Positions 40,830 to 48,224 of a stretch of DNA of 64,000 bases are shown in pieces (position 1 is the stretch's first letter; every line of letters starts with the position of its first letter). Made by a program: the position numbers and the translations under genes. Below the pieces are notes generated by a model. That model did not search any database. It saw nothing but the letters and a program-made list of their open reading frames with translations, and was not told the origin of the DNA. This DNA is from Candidatus Enterococcus testudinis (GTDB lineage Bacteria > Bacillota > Bacilli > Lactobacillales > Enterococcaceae). The stretch is from NCBI RefSeq assembly GCF_002140915.1, contig NZ_NGKU01000001.1:2329380-2393379 (forward strand), in the 5' to 3' direction.

Positions 40830-40854
40830 CAACTTCACGATTTATTCACAAAGG

Positions 40855-40883
40855 TTTGCCTTTTTTTCAATCTTTGGTAAGAT
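40855..40883 (+). promoter_or_regulatory. promoter of HAD gene 40924-41694
   Basis: TTTGCC (40855-40860), 17 bases ending in TGG, TAAGAT (40878-40883): an extended -10 type. Confidence 0.6.
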
Positions 40884-40923
40884 TGTGAGTAGACCATGAA
40901 ATTGAGGATTAGGAGTAGTAAAT

Positions 40924-41694
40924 ATGACTTATAAAGCACTTACTTTTTTTGACTTAGACGGCACCCTTTTAGATGAACATTCTCAAATCACCACCGAAAT
41001 CGCTGAAGCGATGGCTGCATTGCGGGCAAATGATGTCTTGCCTATCATTGCAACTGGCAGAACGGAAACAGAGGTGCATGCCATAAGAGAAGCAGCTGGC
41101 ATCACATCGAATATTGTCATGAATGGTGCCTTCATTCGCATAGATGGAAAAGAAGTCTATTCTGATACAATCTCCAGTACGCTTTGCCGTAAAATGCTTG
41201 ATGCAGCAAAAGAAAATGGTGATGAGCTTTGTTATTACAATGAACGCGGGTATCGGGCAACCGGCTATACCGAAGAAATGATCGGTGCCTATAATTATGT
41301 ACGTAGTCCATTACCTGAAATCGATCCCCTTTACTTTGAAAATGATCGGGTCAATATGCTTTTGGTCCTAGGTGTCGGCAATGATGACTACTACCATGAA
41401 CGCTTTCCTGAACTGACCTTTTATCGAAATACCCCATTTTCGATCGACGTTGTCAAAAAAGGAACGTCTAAAGGAACAGGCATCAAAACATTGGTCCAAC
41501 TACTTGGCCTAGAAAACATTCCAACTTACGGCTTCGGTGACGGCAGCAATGACTTTGCCTTATTAGAAGCTTGTGACCATAAGATTGCCATGGGCAACGG
41601 CATCCAAGAACTGAAAGAATTGGCTGACTTTGTCACATTGAAAAATACTGAAGGCGGCATCGTGCATGCCTTGAAACACTTTGACTTGATCTGA
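40924..41694 (+). CDS. Cof-type HAD-superfamily phosphatase
   Basis: 256 residues. Motif I is FFDLDGTLLDEHSQ, motif II IIATGRTE, and motif IV YGFGDGSNDFALLEA. Same Cof/YkrA-like family as the protein at 17172-17975 but only distantly related to it. Acts on phosphorylated metabolites in the cytoplasm; substrate unknown. RBS TAGGAG lies seven bases before the ATG. Upstream of tmRNA and probably independent of it. Confidence 0.9.
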   Translation: MTYKALTFFDLDGTLLDEHSQITTEIAEAMAALRANDVLPIIATGRTETEVHAIREAAGITSNIVMNGAFIRIDGKEVYSDTISSTLCRKMLDAAKENGDELCYYNERGYRATGYTEEMIGAYNYVRSPLPEIDPLYFENDRVNMLLVLGVGNDDYYHERFPELTFYRNTPFSIDVVKKGTSKGTGIKTLVQLLGLENIPTYGFGDGSNDFALLEACDHKIAMGNGIQELKELADFVTLKNTEGGIVHALKHFDLI

Positions 41695-41698
41695 TCCT

Positions 41699-41726
41699 TT
41701 GCATCGCTGCCAATTTATGGTATACT
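41699..41726 (+). promoter_or_regulatory. promoter of ssrA
   Basis: TTGCAT (41699-41704), 16 bases ending TGG, TATACT (41721-41726): extended -10. It begins immediately after the stop codon of the HAD gene. Confidence 0.75.
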
Positions 41727-41755
41727 AATGATTGGTAGCGATACCCCTATATTAG

Positions 41756-42116
41756 GGGGATGTTACGGATTCGACAGGCATAGTTGAGCCTGAATTGCGC
41801 TTCGTAGGTTACGTCTACGTTAAAACGTTACAGTTAAATATAACTGCTAAAAACGAAAACTCTTACGCTTTAGCTGCCTAAAAACAGTTAGCGTAGATCC
41901 TCTCGGCATCGCCCATGTGCTCGAGTAAGGGTCCTATTCTAAGTGGGATACGGTTGATCTTTCCGTCTGGAAGGTCAAACAGAGATCATCAGACTAGCAA
42001 TACAGACTGCCTGTCACTCGGCAAGCTGTAACGCGAACCTTCAAATGAGTGGACTATGAGCGTAGATTTTTAGGTAGCAATGTGTTTGGACGCGGGTTCG
42101 ACTCCCGCCATCTCCA
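41756..42116 (+). ncRNA. ssrA: transfer-messenger RNA (tmRNA)
   Basis: 361 nt. The 5' end GGGGATGTTACGGATTCGAC and the 3' end GGGTTCGACTCCCGCCATCTCCA form the tRNA-like part; GGGGATG pairs with CATCTCC. The tag frame runs 41846-41881 and encodes AKNENSYALAA followed by TAA. It rescues stalled ribosomes and marks the unfinished protein for degradation. CCA is not encoded. Pseudoknot segments occupy the middle. Confidence 0.98.
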
Positions 42117-42139
42117 TTATATGTTTTACAGGCTTTAAG

Positions 42140-42187
42140 CGAAGACAAGAAACGTTGATTTATCAATGTTTCTGTCTTTTTCTTTTT
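42140..42187 (+). terminator. terminator of ssrA
   Basis: AAGACAAGAAACGTTGA, four-base loop, TCAATGTTTCTGTCTTTTTCTTTTT: stem of about 16 pairs with minor mismatches. Confidence 0.9.
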
Positions 42188-42334
42188 ACTTGTTTTTACA
42201 GAATTGAAGCAACATCTACATCAAATCTACATCTCTGCACTTAGCAGATCGGCGTCTTGTCTCTTTCATTATCAGCGATAGAAAGAGAGAATAAGCTAGT
42301 TACTTATACCATTATCACCACAGGAGGCGATTCC

Positions 42335-42424
42335 ATGAAAAACCCAAAATTAAAAAAGGTAATTATTTTTATACTAGGATTTCTTGCTGGTATTCTATTA
42401 AGTGCTATTTTTAGATTATTTTAA
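42335..42424 (+). CDS. 29-residue membrane peptide
   Basis: Begins MKNPKLKKVIIFILGFLAGI and ends LLSAIFRLF: a basic N-terminus and one membrane helix. A perfect AGGAGG lies seven bases before the ATG, so translation is likely. It is not long enough for normal annotation. It could be a small membrane protein or a type I-like toxin peptide; neither can be shown. It starts the AT-rich stretch after tmRNA. Confidence 0.55.
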   Translation: MKNPKLKKVIIFILGFLAGILLSAIFRLF

Positions 42425-42577
42425 TTTGATTTGATCGTATGCAGAACATTCAATTGTTTGCTATCGCTGACGATTGCGGAAATAATTGTGTTGTCACATC
42501 CTCTCTTTACCATAGTTAAAATTTTAATGGTCTACTTTTAACATTGAATGATATACTTAAAAAAAGGAGTGATTGAA

Positions 42578-42679
42578 ATGTGGCTTTTCAGTTTAGTTTG
42601 GTACATTTTCATTGGTTTTTGTTTATATTGGGTCATTAGACTTGCTGTAAAACACGGTATTAAAGATTCAAAAAATTAA
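42578..42679 (+). CDS. 33-residue membrane peptide
   Basis: Begins MWLFSLVWYIFIGFCLYWVI and ends RLAVKHGIKDSKN: one membrane helix followed by a short basic tail. AAGGAG lies eight bases before the ATG and a clear terminator follows at 42693-42721. The tail motif AVKHGIKDS is reminiscent of other small Lactobacillales membrane proteins annotated as DUF6019-like; weak memory-based similarity. Confidence 0.6.
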   Translation: MWLFSLVWYIFIGFCLYWVIRLAVKHGIKDSKN

Positions 42680-42692
42680 ATTCTAATTTTTT

Positions 42693-42721
42693 ACTACTCT
42701 TCCCTTAGAGTAGTTTTTTTA
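42693..42721 (+). terminator. terminator of 33-residue peptide gene
   Basis: ACTACTCT, six-base loop, AGAGTAGT, TTTTTTT. Confidence 0.88.
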
Positions 42722-42786
42722 TTTCGTCGAATAGCTGACTGGGAATTTGAGTTATATCATCTTTGATTAGCCTGTGCGTTCAATAT

Positions 42787-42873
42787 ATGGCAGTTTTATT
42801 TTGTATAGCTATTTTAACAGCACTTTATGAACTAGGCAAAACCATATTTGATAAAATCAAAAAAGAAAATTAG
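42787..42873 (+). CDS. possible 28-residue membrane peptide or remnant
   Basis: MAVLFCIAILTALYELGKTI then FDKIKKEN: a hydrophobic helix and a charged tail, similar in build to the two preceding peptides. No ribosome site precedes the ATG, and the frame stays open upstream to a TTG at 42763. It may be a remnant of a longer gene. Low confidence. Confidence 0.3.
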   Translation: MAVLFCIAILTALYELGKTIFDKIKKEN

Positions 42874-43204
42874 TAAGGTTCCCTCTATAATATATAGGAT
42901 GGATATTTTTTATTTGGTGGATTGTATAATAATTATCTATGCTTGCATCCAACTAGTATACGACCACCATACATCATGTTTTCTCGTAGTAAAAAACTTC
43001 TTTGTAATCTTTCGAGACTATTGAAAATATCCAAATCATCATTAAAGAAAGCACGTGTAAATACAACTTAGATTCTCTCGTGTTTCTAATCCTGTCTGGT
43101 AATTGTTGTTCTCACAACGATTATCAAGCTTTTTTTCCTATCAGCTATTGACATTCTATACAAAATATATTGTTTTAATGAACCGAAATCATATGCTAGA
43201 CTAA
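42874..43204. other. AT-rich stretch without recognised genes
   Basis: No supported reading frame. A small hairpin GTTGT-TCTC-ACAAC with a later T run lies near 43105-43131. A TTGACA at 43149-43154 has no good -10 partner at normal distance, although TATATT follows at 12 bases. Composition is more AT-rich than the flanking core genes. Confidence 0.4.
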
Positions 43205-43228
43205 TTTTAAGTAAAATTATACTTAAAA
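43205..43228 (+). promoter_or_regulatory. operator/promoter dyad of toxin-antitoxin operon
   Basis: TTTTAAGTA, six bases, TACTTAAAA: a perfect nine-base inverted repeat. It contains TATACT (43218-43223), a good -10, so binding here by the antitoxin would block transcription, as in other Phd/YefM systems. Confidence 0.65.
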
Positions 43229-43243
43229 CGGAGGTGTATACGA

Positions 43244-43498
43244 ATGGTAAATATGGTTCCTGTATCAGAAATGAGATATTATAATCAGACATTAAGTGAT
43301 GTTTTCCAATGTTCTCAAGTCATTTTAACCAAAAATGGTATTGCAAAATATGCAGTAGTTGATTATGGCAAATGGGAAAGAACGAAAGCGACTGTCAGAC
43401 TTTTAGAAGAACTACAAAAGGGATTTCATAGTTTGAAAGCAGAAAAAAGCACAACTCCTGATGAATTTGCTGAGCGGTTGGGCGTTAAATTTGACTGA
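43244..43498 (+). CDS. type II antitoxin, Phd/YefM-like
   Basis: 84 residues. The N-terminal part (MVPVSEMRYYNQTLSDVFQC then VILTKNGIAKYAVVDYGKWE) is the Phd/YefM DNA-binding fold; the C-terminal helix-rich tail should wrap the toxin. GGAGG lies nine bases before the ATG. The dyad at 43205-43228 is its likely operator. Overlaps the downstream toxin frame by eight bases if the TTG start is used. Confidence 0.8.
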   Translation: MVNMVPVSEMRYYNQTLSDVFQCSQVILTKNGIAKYAVVDYGKWERTKATVRLLEELQKGFHSLKAEKSTTPDEFAERLGVKFD

Positions 43499-43784
43499 CT
43501 TTACTGTGATTGTTGCAGAGCAAGTGTATAGAGATACAAAAGAAGCTATATTCTTTAAGGAGAGTTTAGAAACATATGCAAGTACTGAACCGGCTTTTGT
43601 TAAAGAAATTACTACTCTTATTAAGAGATTAGAAACATTTACAAAAATCTATTCAAATTTATCTTTAAGAATCAGTATTGATGCCCATGTAAAATACCAA
43701 ATGATTGATGGCTATATTTTATCTTATGAACTCGTGGATTTAGAAGTCTATGTTTTGAGATTGTTGCCAGAAAAATCAAACTGA
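43491..43784 (+). CDS. RelE/ParE-like toxin
   Basis: 97 residues from the TTG at 43491; a GTG at 43506 is an alternative. The ending, HVKYQMIDGYILSYELVDLEVYVLRLLPEK, has the beta-strand pattern (hydrophobic Y, V, L alternation) of RelE/ParE-fold toxins, and the position directly after a Phd/YefM antitoxin supports this. The N-terminal half is helical. Target (mRNA in ribosome, or gyrase) cannot be decided from the sequence. Confidence 0.7.
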   Translation: MTDFTVIVAEQVYRDTKEAIFFKESLETYASTEPAFVKEITTLIKRLETFTKIYSNLSLRISIDAHVKYQMIDGYILSYELVDLEVYVLRLLPEKSN

Positions 43785-44084
43785 ATGAATACCATCCTTC
43801 AATAGAGACGAAAAGGATCCGGCCCCACCATGCCCCTAGCGCAAAGTCATATATTACCCTTAGTATTTGTAAGTGATGAAACATTTCTAAATCAAAGGGG
43901 GGCACACTTTTTTCATTTGTTAAATAGTTTTGTTCGTTTGAACTGTTTTCATCCATGATCCATCAACATGTATGTGAAGTACTAGTCCCGATTATTTAAG
44001 AACACAGCAACAGAAAATTCATATGATGATTTCTGCTACTGTGTTTCACATTCAAGAGGGATTTCAATTCCATCATACACTCTC
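43785..44084. other. intergenic region with hairpin at 44001-44047
   Basis: No gene seen. AACACAG-CAA-CAGAAA pairs with TTTCTG-CTA-CTGTGTT across a 13-base loop; it lacks a T run, so it may be a weak terminator for the toxin-antitoxin transcript or a fold of unknown role. The rest is AT-rich and looks like decayed accessory sequence. Confidence 0.4.
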
Positions 44085-44113
44085 TTGTAAAACCAAAAGC
44101 AACATGCTATCAT
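44085..44113 (+). promoter_or_regulatory. promoter of enolase-superfamily gene
   Basis: TTGTAA (44085-44090), 17 bases, TATCAT (44108-44113). Confidence 0.65.
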
Positions 44114-44118
44114 ATAAA

Positions 44119-44132
44119 TGCAAACGTTAACA
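44119..44132 (+). promoter_or_regulatory. cre site 1, perfect match
   Basis: TGCAAACGTTAACA fits the CcpA consensus TGNAANCGNTNNCA at every position. It begins at the expected transcription start. Confidence 0.8.
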
Positions 44133-44138
44133 TTAAAA

Positions 44139-44152
44139 TGCACACGTTAACA
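44139..44152 (+). promoter_or_regulatory. cre-like site 2
   Basis: TGCACACGTTAACA, one mismatch to the CcpA consensus and 13 of 14 bases identical to site 1, placed exactly 20 bases further, so on the same face of the helix. Confidence 0.7.
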
Positions 44153-44171
44153 TAAACCGAGGAGGATAATT

Positions 44172-45272
44172 ATGTCTAAAATTACTGAGATGGAAACATT
44201 GTACTATCGAATTCCTTTACCTGAAATTATGGAAGATGCCAAACATGGGCTGCATACGCATTTTGAAGTGCCTATCGTAAAAATCAGGACAGATGATGGC
44301 CGTGAAGGGGTTGGCTATACGTACACAGGAGGCTTTGGCGGTGAATCGATTGCCAAACTAATCGATAAAGAATTGAAACATATTCTATTGGGCAAAGATC
44401 CGGCCTGTGTTGAATCTTTATGGGACCAAATGAATTGGGGCATCCATTACGTGGCTCGGGGTGGATTGGCAAGTTTTGCCATTGCTGCCTGCGATATTGC
44501 TTTATGGGATCTCCGCGGTCAAAAAGCCCAAGAACCATTATACAAATTGTTGGGTGGTACCAGTAATAAAGTGAAATGTTACGGTGGTGCCATCGATTTG
44601 AATTTCCCACTAGAAAAACTCTTAGCCAATAACCAAAAATATTTAGATATGGGCTTACGAGCCGTCAAAATCAAACTAGGTCAAAAAAACTTAGCAGAAG
44701 ATATCAACCGGATCAAAGCGGTGCGAGAATTGATTGGTCCAAATGTTACATTCATGGTGGATGCCAATATGAGCTGGTCGGTCGAAAAAGCCATTAAAGC
44801 AGCGAAGCTGATGGCGCCTTACGACATTCTTTTCTTAGAAGAGCCGACGATCCCTGAAGATTATGAAGGCTACGGTCGAATCGCTAGAGAAGGTCAGATT
44901 GCTGTTGCCGGTGGTGAAAATTTGAGAACACCGATTGAATTTGCCCATATGATTAAATATGGTGCTGTTGATTTTCCACAACCAGATGCCTCAAACTGCG
45001 GCGGTATTACTGGCTGGCTGAAAGTGGCAGCATTGGCGCAAGTCAATAATGTATCTGTTTCTACTCATGGTATGCAGGAACTGCATGTAAGTTTGTTAGC
45101 CGCTATGCCCAATGCTGGATATCTTGAAATGCATAGTTTCCCCATCGATCAATACACCACGCGTCCGTTGGTCATCGATCAAACGGATGGAATGGCCGTT
45201 GCACCAGAGATTGCCGGAACAGGGGTTGTATTTGACTGGGATAAACTAGCGCCTCATCAACAACCTTTCTAA
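44172..45272 (+). CDS. mandelate racemase/muconate lactonizing enzyme family protein
   Basis: 366 residues, an enolase-superfamily barrel. Acid-base Lys in KIKLGQ, metal ligands in VDANMSW, FLEEPT and AGGENL, and STHGMQELH as the His end of the barrel; this arrangement is that of the mandelate racemase subgroup, which includes many acid-sugar dehydratases. Exact substrate unknown. AGGAGG precedes the ATG by six bases. Tandem cre sites imply catabolite repression. It converges on the GH1/PTS operon and may act on products of it, which is inference. Confidence 0.85.
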   Translation: MSKITEMETLYYRIPLPEIMEDAKHGLHTHFEVPIVKIRTDDGREGVGYTYTGGFGGESIAKLIDKELKHILLGKDPACVESLWDQMNWGIHYVARGGLASFAIAACDIALWDLRGQKAQEPLYKLLGGTSNKVKCYGGAIDLNFPLEKLLANNQKYLDMGLRAVKIKLGQKNLAEDINRIKAVRELIGPNVTFMVDANMSWSVEKAIKAAKLMAPYDILFLEEPTIPEDYEGYGRIAREGQIAVAGGENLRTPIEFAHMIKYGAVDFPQPDASNCGGITGWLKVAALAQVNNVSVSTHGMQELHVSLLAAMPNAGYLEMHSFPIDQYTTRPLVIDQTDGMAVAPEIAGTGVVFDWDKLAPHQQPF

Positions 45273-45276
45273 CAAT

Positions 45277-45321
45277 AAACACGCAGAACATTCTCGAAAA
45301 TGAATGCTCTGCGTGTTTTCT
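45277..45321. terminator. bidirectional terminator
   Basis: AAACACGCAGAACATTC, loop, GAATGCTCTGCGTGTTTT: one mismatch, flanking A and T runs; used by the enolase-family gene and the GH1 gene. Confidence 0.88.
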
Positions 45322-46732
45322 ATTTGATGAATGGTTCTTCCTCGTAATCCAAGACCCTGCCATCGATCAATGAACGATACCAACTTGCTGATTTTTTCAG
45401 CGAACGGGTACGTGCTTGATTCAACTCGATCCGTACGAGTCCATAGCGATTTTTGAAAGCATTCATTGGTGAGACACAATCCGTAAAGGCCCATAGCATA
45501 TACCCTTCACAATTTGCCCCTGCTTCGACCGCTTTCAACAACCAATAGAGATGCTCGCTGATGAAGGCAATCCGATAATCATCTTGCACTTGACCGCTTG
45601 CGTCCATATAGTGCTCTTCTGCTTCACGTCCCATCCCATTCTCAGTGATCAACCATGGGATATCGCCATAATTTTCTGTCAGATAGTTTGCCATATCCAA
45701 CATCACTTGCGGATAGATTTCCCAGCCGCGAGAATTATTCATGCGTTTCCCCGGTAAATCAAAGGTTTCATAGAACATCTCTGGGTGAAACGGTGTGTCT
45801 TCATGCCATTGATATCTTGGTGCTTTCACCCGTTTCGGATAATATTGGTTGATGCCTAGAAAATCGACCGGATTGTTTTTGATCATTTGCAAGTCTTCTT
45901 CCGTCGGATCAAAATAAATGTCGTGGGTTTTGCATATCTCAATCAATTCTTCTGAATAAACACCTTTGACCATTGGATCAAAAAAGACGCGGTTAAAGAA
46001 CAAATCATACATCTCTTTGGCTTTTTGATCGGCTTCTGACGAAGAACGGGCGTAGACCATTTCTGGATTCAATACACAACCGATCCGACCGGGATACTTG
46101 TGTTTATGATAGACAGCTACCGCTTGTGCTGTTGCCAAGGCTTTGTGGTAATTCCACTGCATCCATTTCTTCGTATTTTGTTCATGCGGCCAGCGAATGG
46201 CATCTAGATAGCAACGGGTTTGGACCACGATTGGTTCGTTGAACGTAAACCAGTGTTTCACACGATCGCCATATCGTTCAAAGGCAATCGATGCATAGCC
46301 GGTATACAAATCAACGACTTCTCGAGAACTCCAGCCGTCATATTTTTCCATTAAATAGGTAGGTACTTCATAATGTTCTAGACAGAGCATTGGTTCAACT
46401 CCAGCCGCGATCAACTGATCGATGACTTGATCGATATGTGCTGCGTATTCTTCATCGACCACCAGATTCTCATAATCTGTGAAAAATCGTGCCCAATTGA
46501 TTGAAGTCCGGTAATGGGTTAAATGAATCTCTTTCATCAAAGCAATATCTTCAGGAAATTGTTCCATAAAGTTTGTCGCAACGGCAGGACCATAGCCATT
46601 GTGCCATACAAACCGTTCTTCTTTGTACCAACTGTCCAAAAATGAATCTTGCCCATCTTTCTTGCCTTGCCACCCCTCTGTTTGCCACGCAGATGATGCA
46701 GCACCTAGTATAAAATCGTTTGGTATCTTCAT
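45320..46732 (-). CDS. GH1 6-phospho-beta-glycosidase
   Basis: 470 residues. Hydrolyses phosphorylated beta-glycosides delivered by a PTS. The acid/base Glu is in WFTFNEPIV and the nucleophile Glu in WLITENGMG. Near the C-terminus DCVSPMNAFKNRYGLV has the Ser, Lys and Tyr that bind the 6-phosphate in LacG/BglA-type enzymes, so the substrate is a sugar phosphate. Second gene of an operon with the IIC protein. Glucose or galactose configuration cannot be decided. Confidence 0.92.
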   Translation of the reverse strand: MKIPNDFILGAASSAWQTEGWQGKKDGQDSFLDSWYKEERFVWHNGYGPAVATNFMEQFPEDIALMKEIHLTHYRTSINWARFFTDYENLVVDEEYAAHIDQVIDQLIAAGVEPMLCLEHYEVPTYLMEKYDGWSSREVVDLYTGYASIAFERYGDRVKHWFTFNEPIVVQTRCYLDAIRWPHEQNTKKWMQWNYHKALATAQAVAVYHKHKYPGRIGCVLNPEMVYARSSSEADQKAKEMYDLFFNRVFFDPMVKGVYSEELIEICKTHDIYFDPTEEDLQMIKNNPVDFLGINQYYPKRVKAPRYQWHEDTPFHPEMFYETFDLPGKRMNNSRGWEIYPQVMLDMANYLTENYGDIPWLITENGMGREAEEHYMDASGQVQDDYRIAFISEHLYWLLKAVEAGANCEGYMLWAFTDCVSPMNAFKNRYGLVRIELNQARTRSLKKSASWYRSLIDGRVLDYEEEPFIK

Positions 46733-46750
46733 ATTTTTTCAAAACTCCTT

Positions 46751-48055
46751 CTATGCCACTTCATTCACTGTTCGATTTGAGACCATCACAAATGGTAAAT
46801 AAATCAAAATCGCAACAACAATACAAATGATTTGTGTGATAACAGCGCCAATATCTCCAGCCGTTGCCAAGTAGGCATTGACGATTGGCGGCATTGGCCA
46901 TGGTACCATCACGACAGCTTTTGCAGCAAAACCTAAAGATGTTGCCACATAACCAATCGTTCCTGTAACCAACGGGGTCAAGATAAACGGAATCGCTAAA
47001 ATAGGATTCAGCATGATTGGCATCCCAAAAATCACCGGTTCATTGATATTAAAGATCCCTGGTGCCAATGAAAGCTTAGTGATCTGCCGCATATCTTCTC
47101 GTTTGCTGACCATCAAAATCGCAACCAGCAACCCAATCGTTACACCCGATCCCCCCATGCTCATATACATATCCCAAAATGGCATCGTAATGATATTAGG
47201 CACTTCTTTGCCTGCTTCAAAGGCTTCAGTATTGACAGCGATTGCTGCAAGCAACAAAGGTTCTCTAATTGGTTTGACCATTTGATTGCCATGGATACCG
47301 ATCACCCAGAAAACTTGCGCAATGAACATCAATAGCAAGATACCCGGTAAACCTTGGACAACGCCTTCTAATGGCCGTTGCACCACGTTGTAGATAATGT
47401 CGTAAGCATACATGCCTGTCAACGATTTGATAGCAAATCCCGCAGTTGCGATGATCGTTACAGTGAAAATCGTTGGAAATAATGCAGAGAAACTTGCTGA
47501 AACATTGCCTGGTACACTGTCCGGCATTTTGATCTGCAATCTTTTTTGACGGCCTAACCACGCATACAATTCAATCGAAAGAATCGCGACGAACATCCCC
47601 AAGAATAAGCCCTTCGTATCTGTATACTGTTTGGCAAGCACGTTTTCGGCAATGACCGTCGCATCTTCATGGACAAACTCGTAAATCATTGGGTTCACAG
47701 AAAGATAAGACATCACCGCTATGATTCCTGGAAAGACACCAGAAATCTTATTCAGTTTCGCCAACTCGATCCCGATGAGAAAAACCGCATAAATCGTCAA
47801 GAAACTCAGTGTGACATAGCTGACCGCAGAAGAAATCGGTTTCAAATTTTCCAAAAAACGCAATGCGTCAATTTGGGCCAATCCATTTTCAGAATCAAAC
47901 ACCATTGCTGAGAACAATGTCCCGAACGCCCCAGTGATGATCACTGGAATCAACGCAGCAAATGCATTTTTGATGACCATGATATATCGTAAACTATTGA
48001 TTTTTGTCGCAAACTTCCCTAGTACATTCGCTAATTTATCTAACCCGCCTTGCAT
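46751..48055 (-). CDS. PTS system IIC component, lactose/cellobiose family
   Basis: 434 residues, ten or so membrane helices; conserved features include the N-terminal RYIMVIKNAFAALIPVIITGAF and the substrate loop FNINEPVIFGMPIMLNP. It carries the sugar across the membrane during phosphorylation. No IIA or IIB gene is found next to it in this window, so these must come from elsewhere. GGAGGGG precedes the ATG. Likely controlled by the divergent GntR protein and by CcpA (cre-like site at 48089-48102). Confidence 0.93.
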   Translation of the reverse strand: MQGGLDKLANVLGKFATKINSLRYIMVIKNAFAALIPVIITGAFGTLFSAMVFDSENGLAQIDALRFLENLKPISSAVSYVTLSFLTIYAVFLIGIELAKLNKISGVFPGIIAVMSYLSVNPMIYEFVHEDATVIAENVLAKQYTDTKGLFLGMFVAILSIELYAWLGRQKRLQIKMPDSVPGNVSASFSALFPTIFTVTIIATAGFAIKSLTGMYAYDIIYNVVQRPLEGVVQGLPGILLLMFIAQVFWVIGIHGNQMVKPIREPLLLAAIAVNTEAFEAGKEVPNIITMPFWDMYMSMGGSGVTIGLLVAILMVSKREDMRQITKLSLAPGIFNINEPVIFGMPIMLNPILAIPFILTPLVTGTIGYVATSLGFAAKAVVMVPWPMPPIVNAYLATAGDIGAVITQIICIVVAILIYLPFVMVSNRTVNEVA

Positions 48056-48088
48056 AATACCCCTCCTAAAAAAATATCCTGATTTTTT

Positions 48089-48116
48089 CGTAAACGATTA
48101 CATGACAAATGTAATC
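48089..48116 (-). promoter_or_regulatory. cre-like site and dyad upstream of the PTS gene
   Basis: Two overlapping signals. Minus strand TGTAATCGTTTACG (48089-48102) matches the CcpA consensus at 13 of 14 positions. GATTACAT-GACAA-ATGTAATC (48096-48116) is a perfect eight-base inverted repeat, a plausible operator for the GntR regulator. They lie just downstream of a TTTACA-17-TACATT promoter candidate on the minus strand. Confidence 0.6.
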
Positions 48117-48161
48117 CATATAACAAGGAATGTAAACAGCCTCTGGGCTATCTGTAAGGGG

Positions 48162-48185
48162 TATGTAAATCTCAACGTTTACATA
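48162..48185. promoter_or_regulatory. dyad operator near gntR promoter
   Basis: TATGTAAA, eight bases, TTTACATA: a perfect inverted repeat overlapping the -35 of the gntR promoter and sharing the ATGTAA half-site with the dyad at 48096-48116. Confidence 0.65.
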
Positions 48186-48206
48186 TGCGCCATTATCATC
48201 TAAGAT
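48178..48206 (+). promoter_or_regulatory. promoter of gntR-type gene
   Basis: TTTACA (48178-48183), 17 bases, TAAGAT (48201-48206). The -35 is the right arm of the operator dyad. Confidence 0.7.
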
Positions 48207-48224
48207 GAGATTGAGGTGAATACA

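Noticed and set aside
43800-43830. tRNA-like 3' end (ggccccacca)
   Set aside because: No cloverleaf can be formed with the surrounding bases; the similarity is limited to a C-rich motif.
43672-43956. Minus-strand frame of 94 codons
   Set aside because: Overlaps the toxin gene end, has no ribosome site and no recognisable protein features.
42117-44084. Prophage or integrative island with att sites at ssrA
   Set aside because: No integrase, no phage genes and no second copy of the ssrA 3' end were found in the window.
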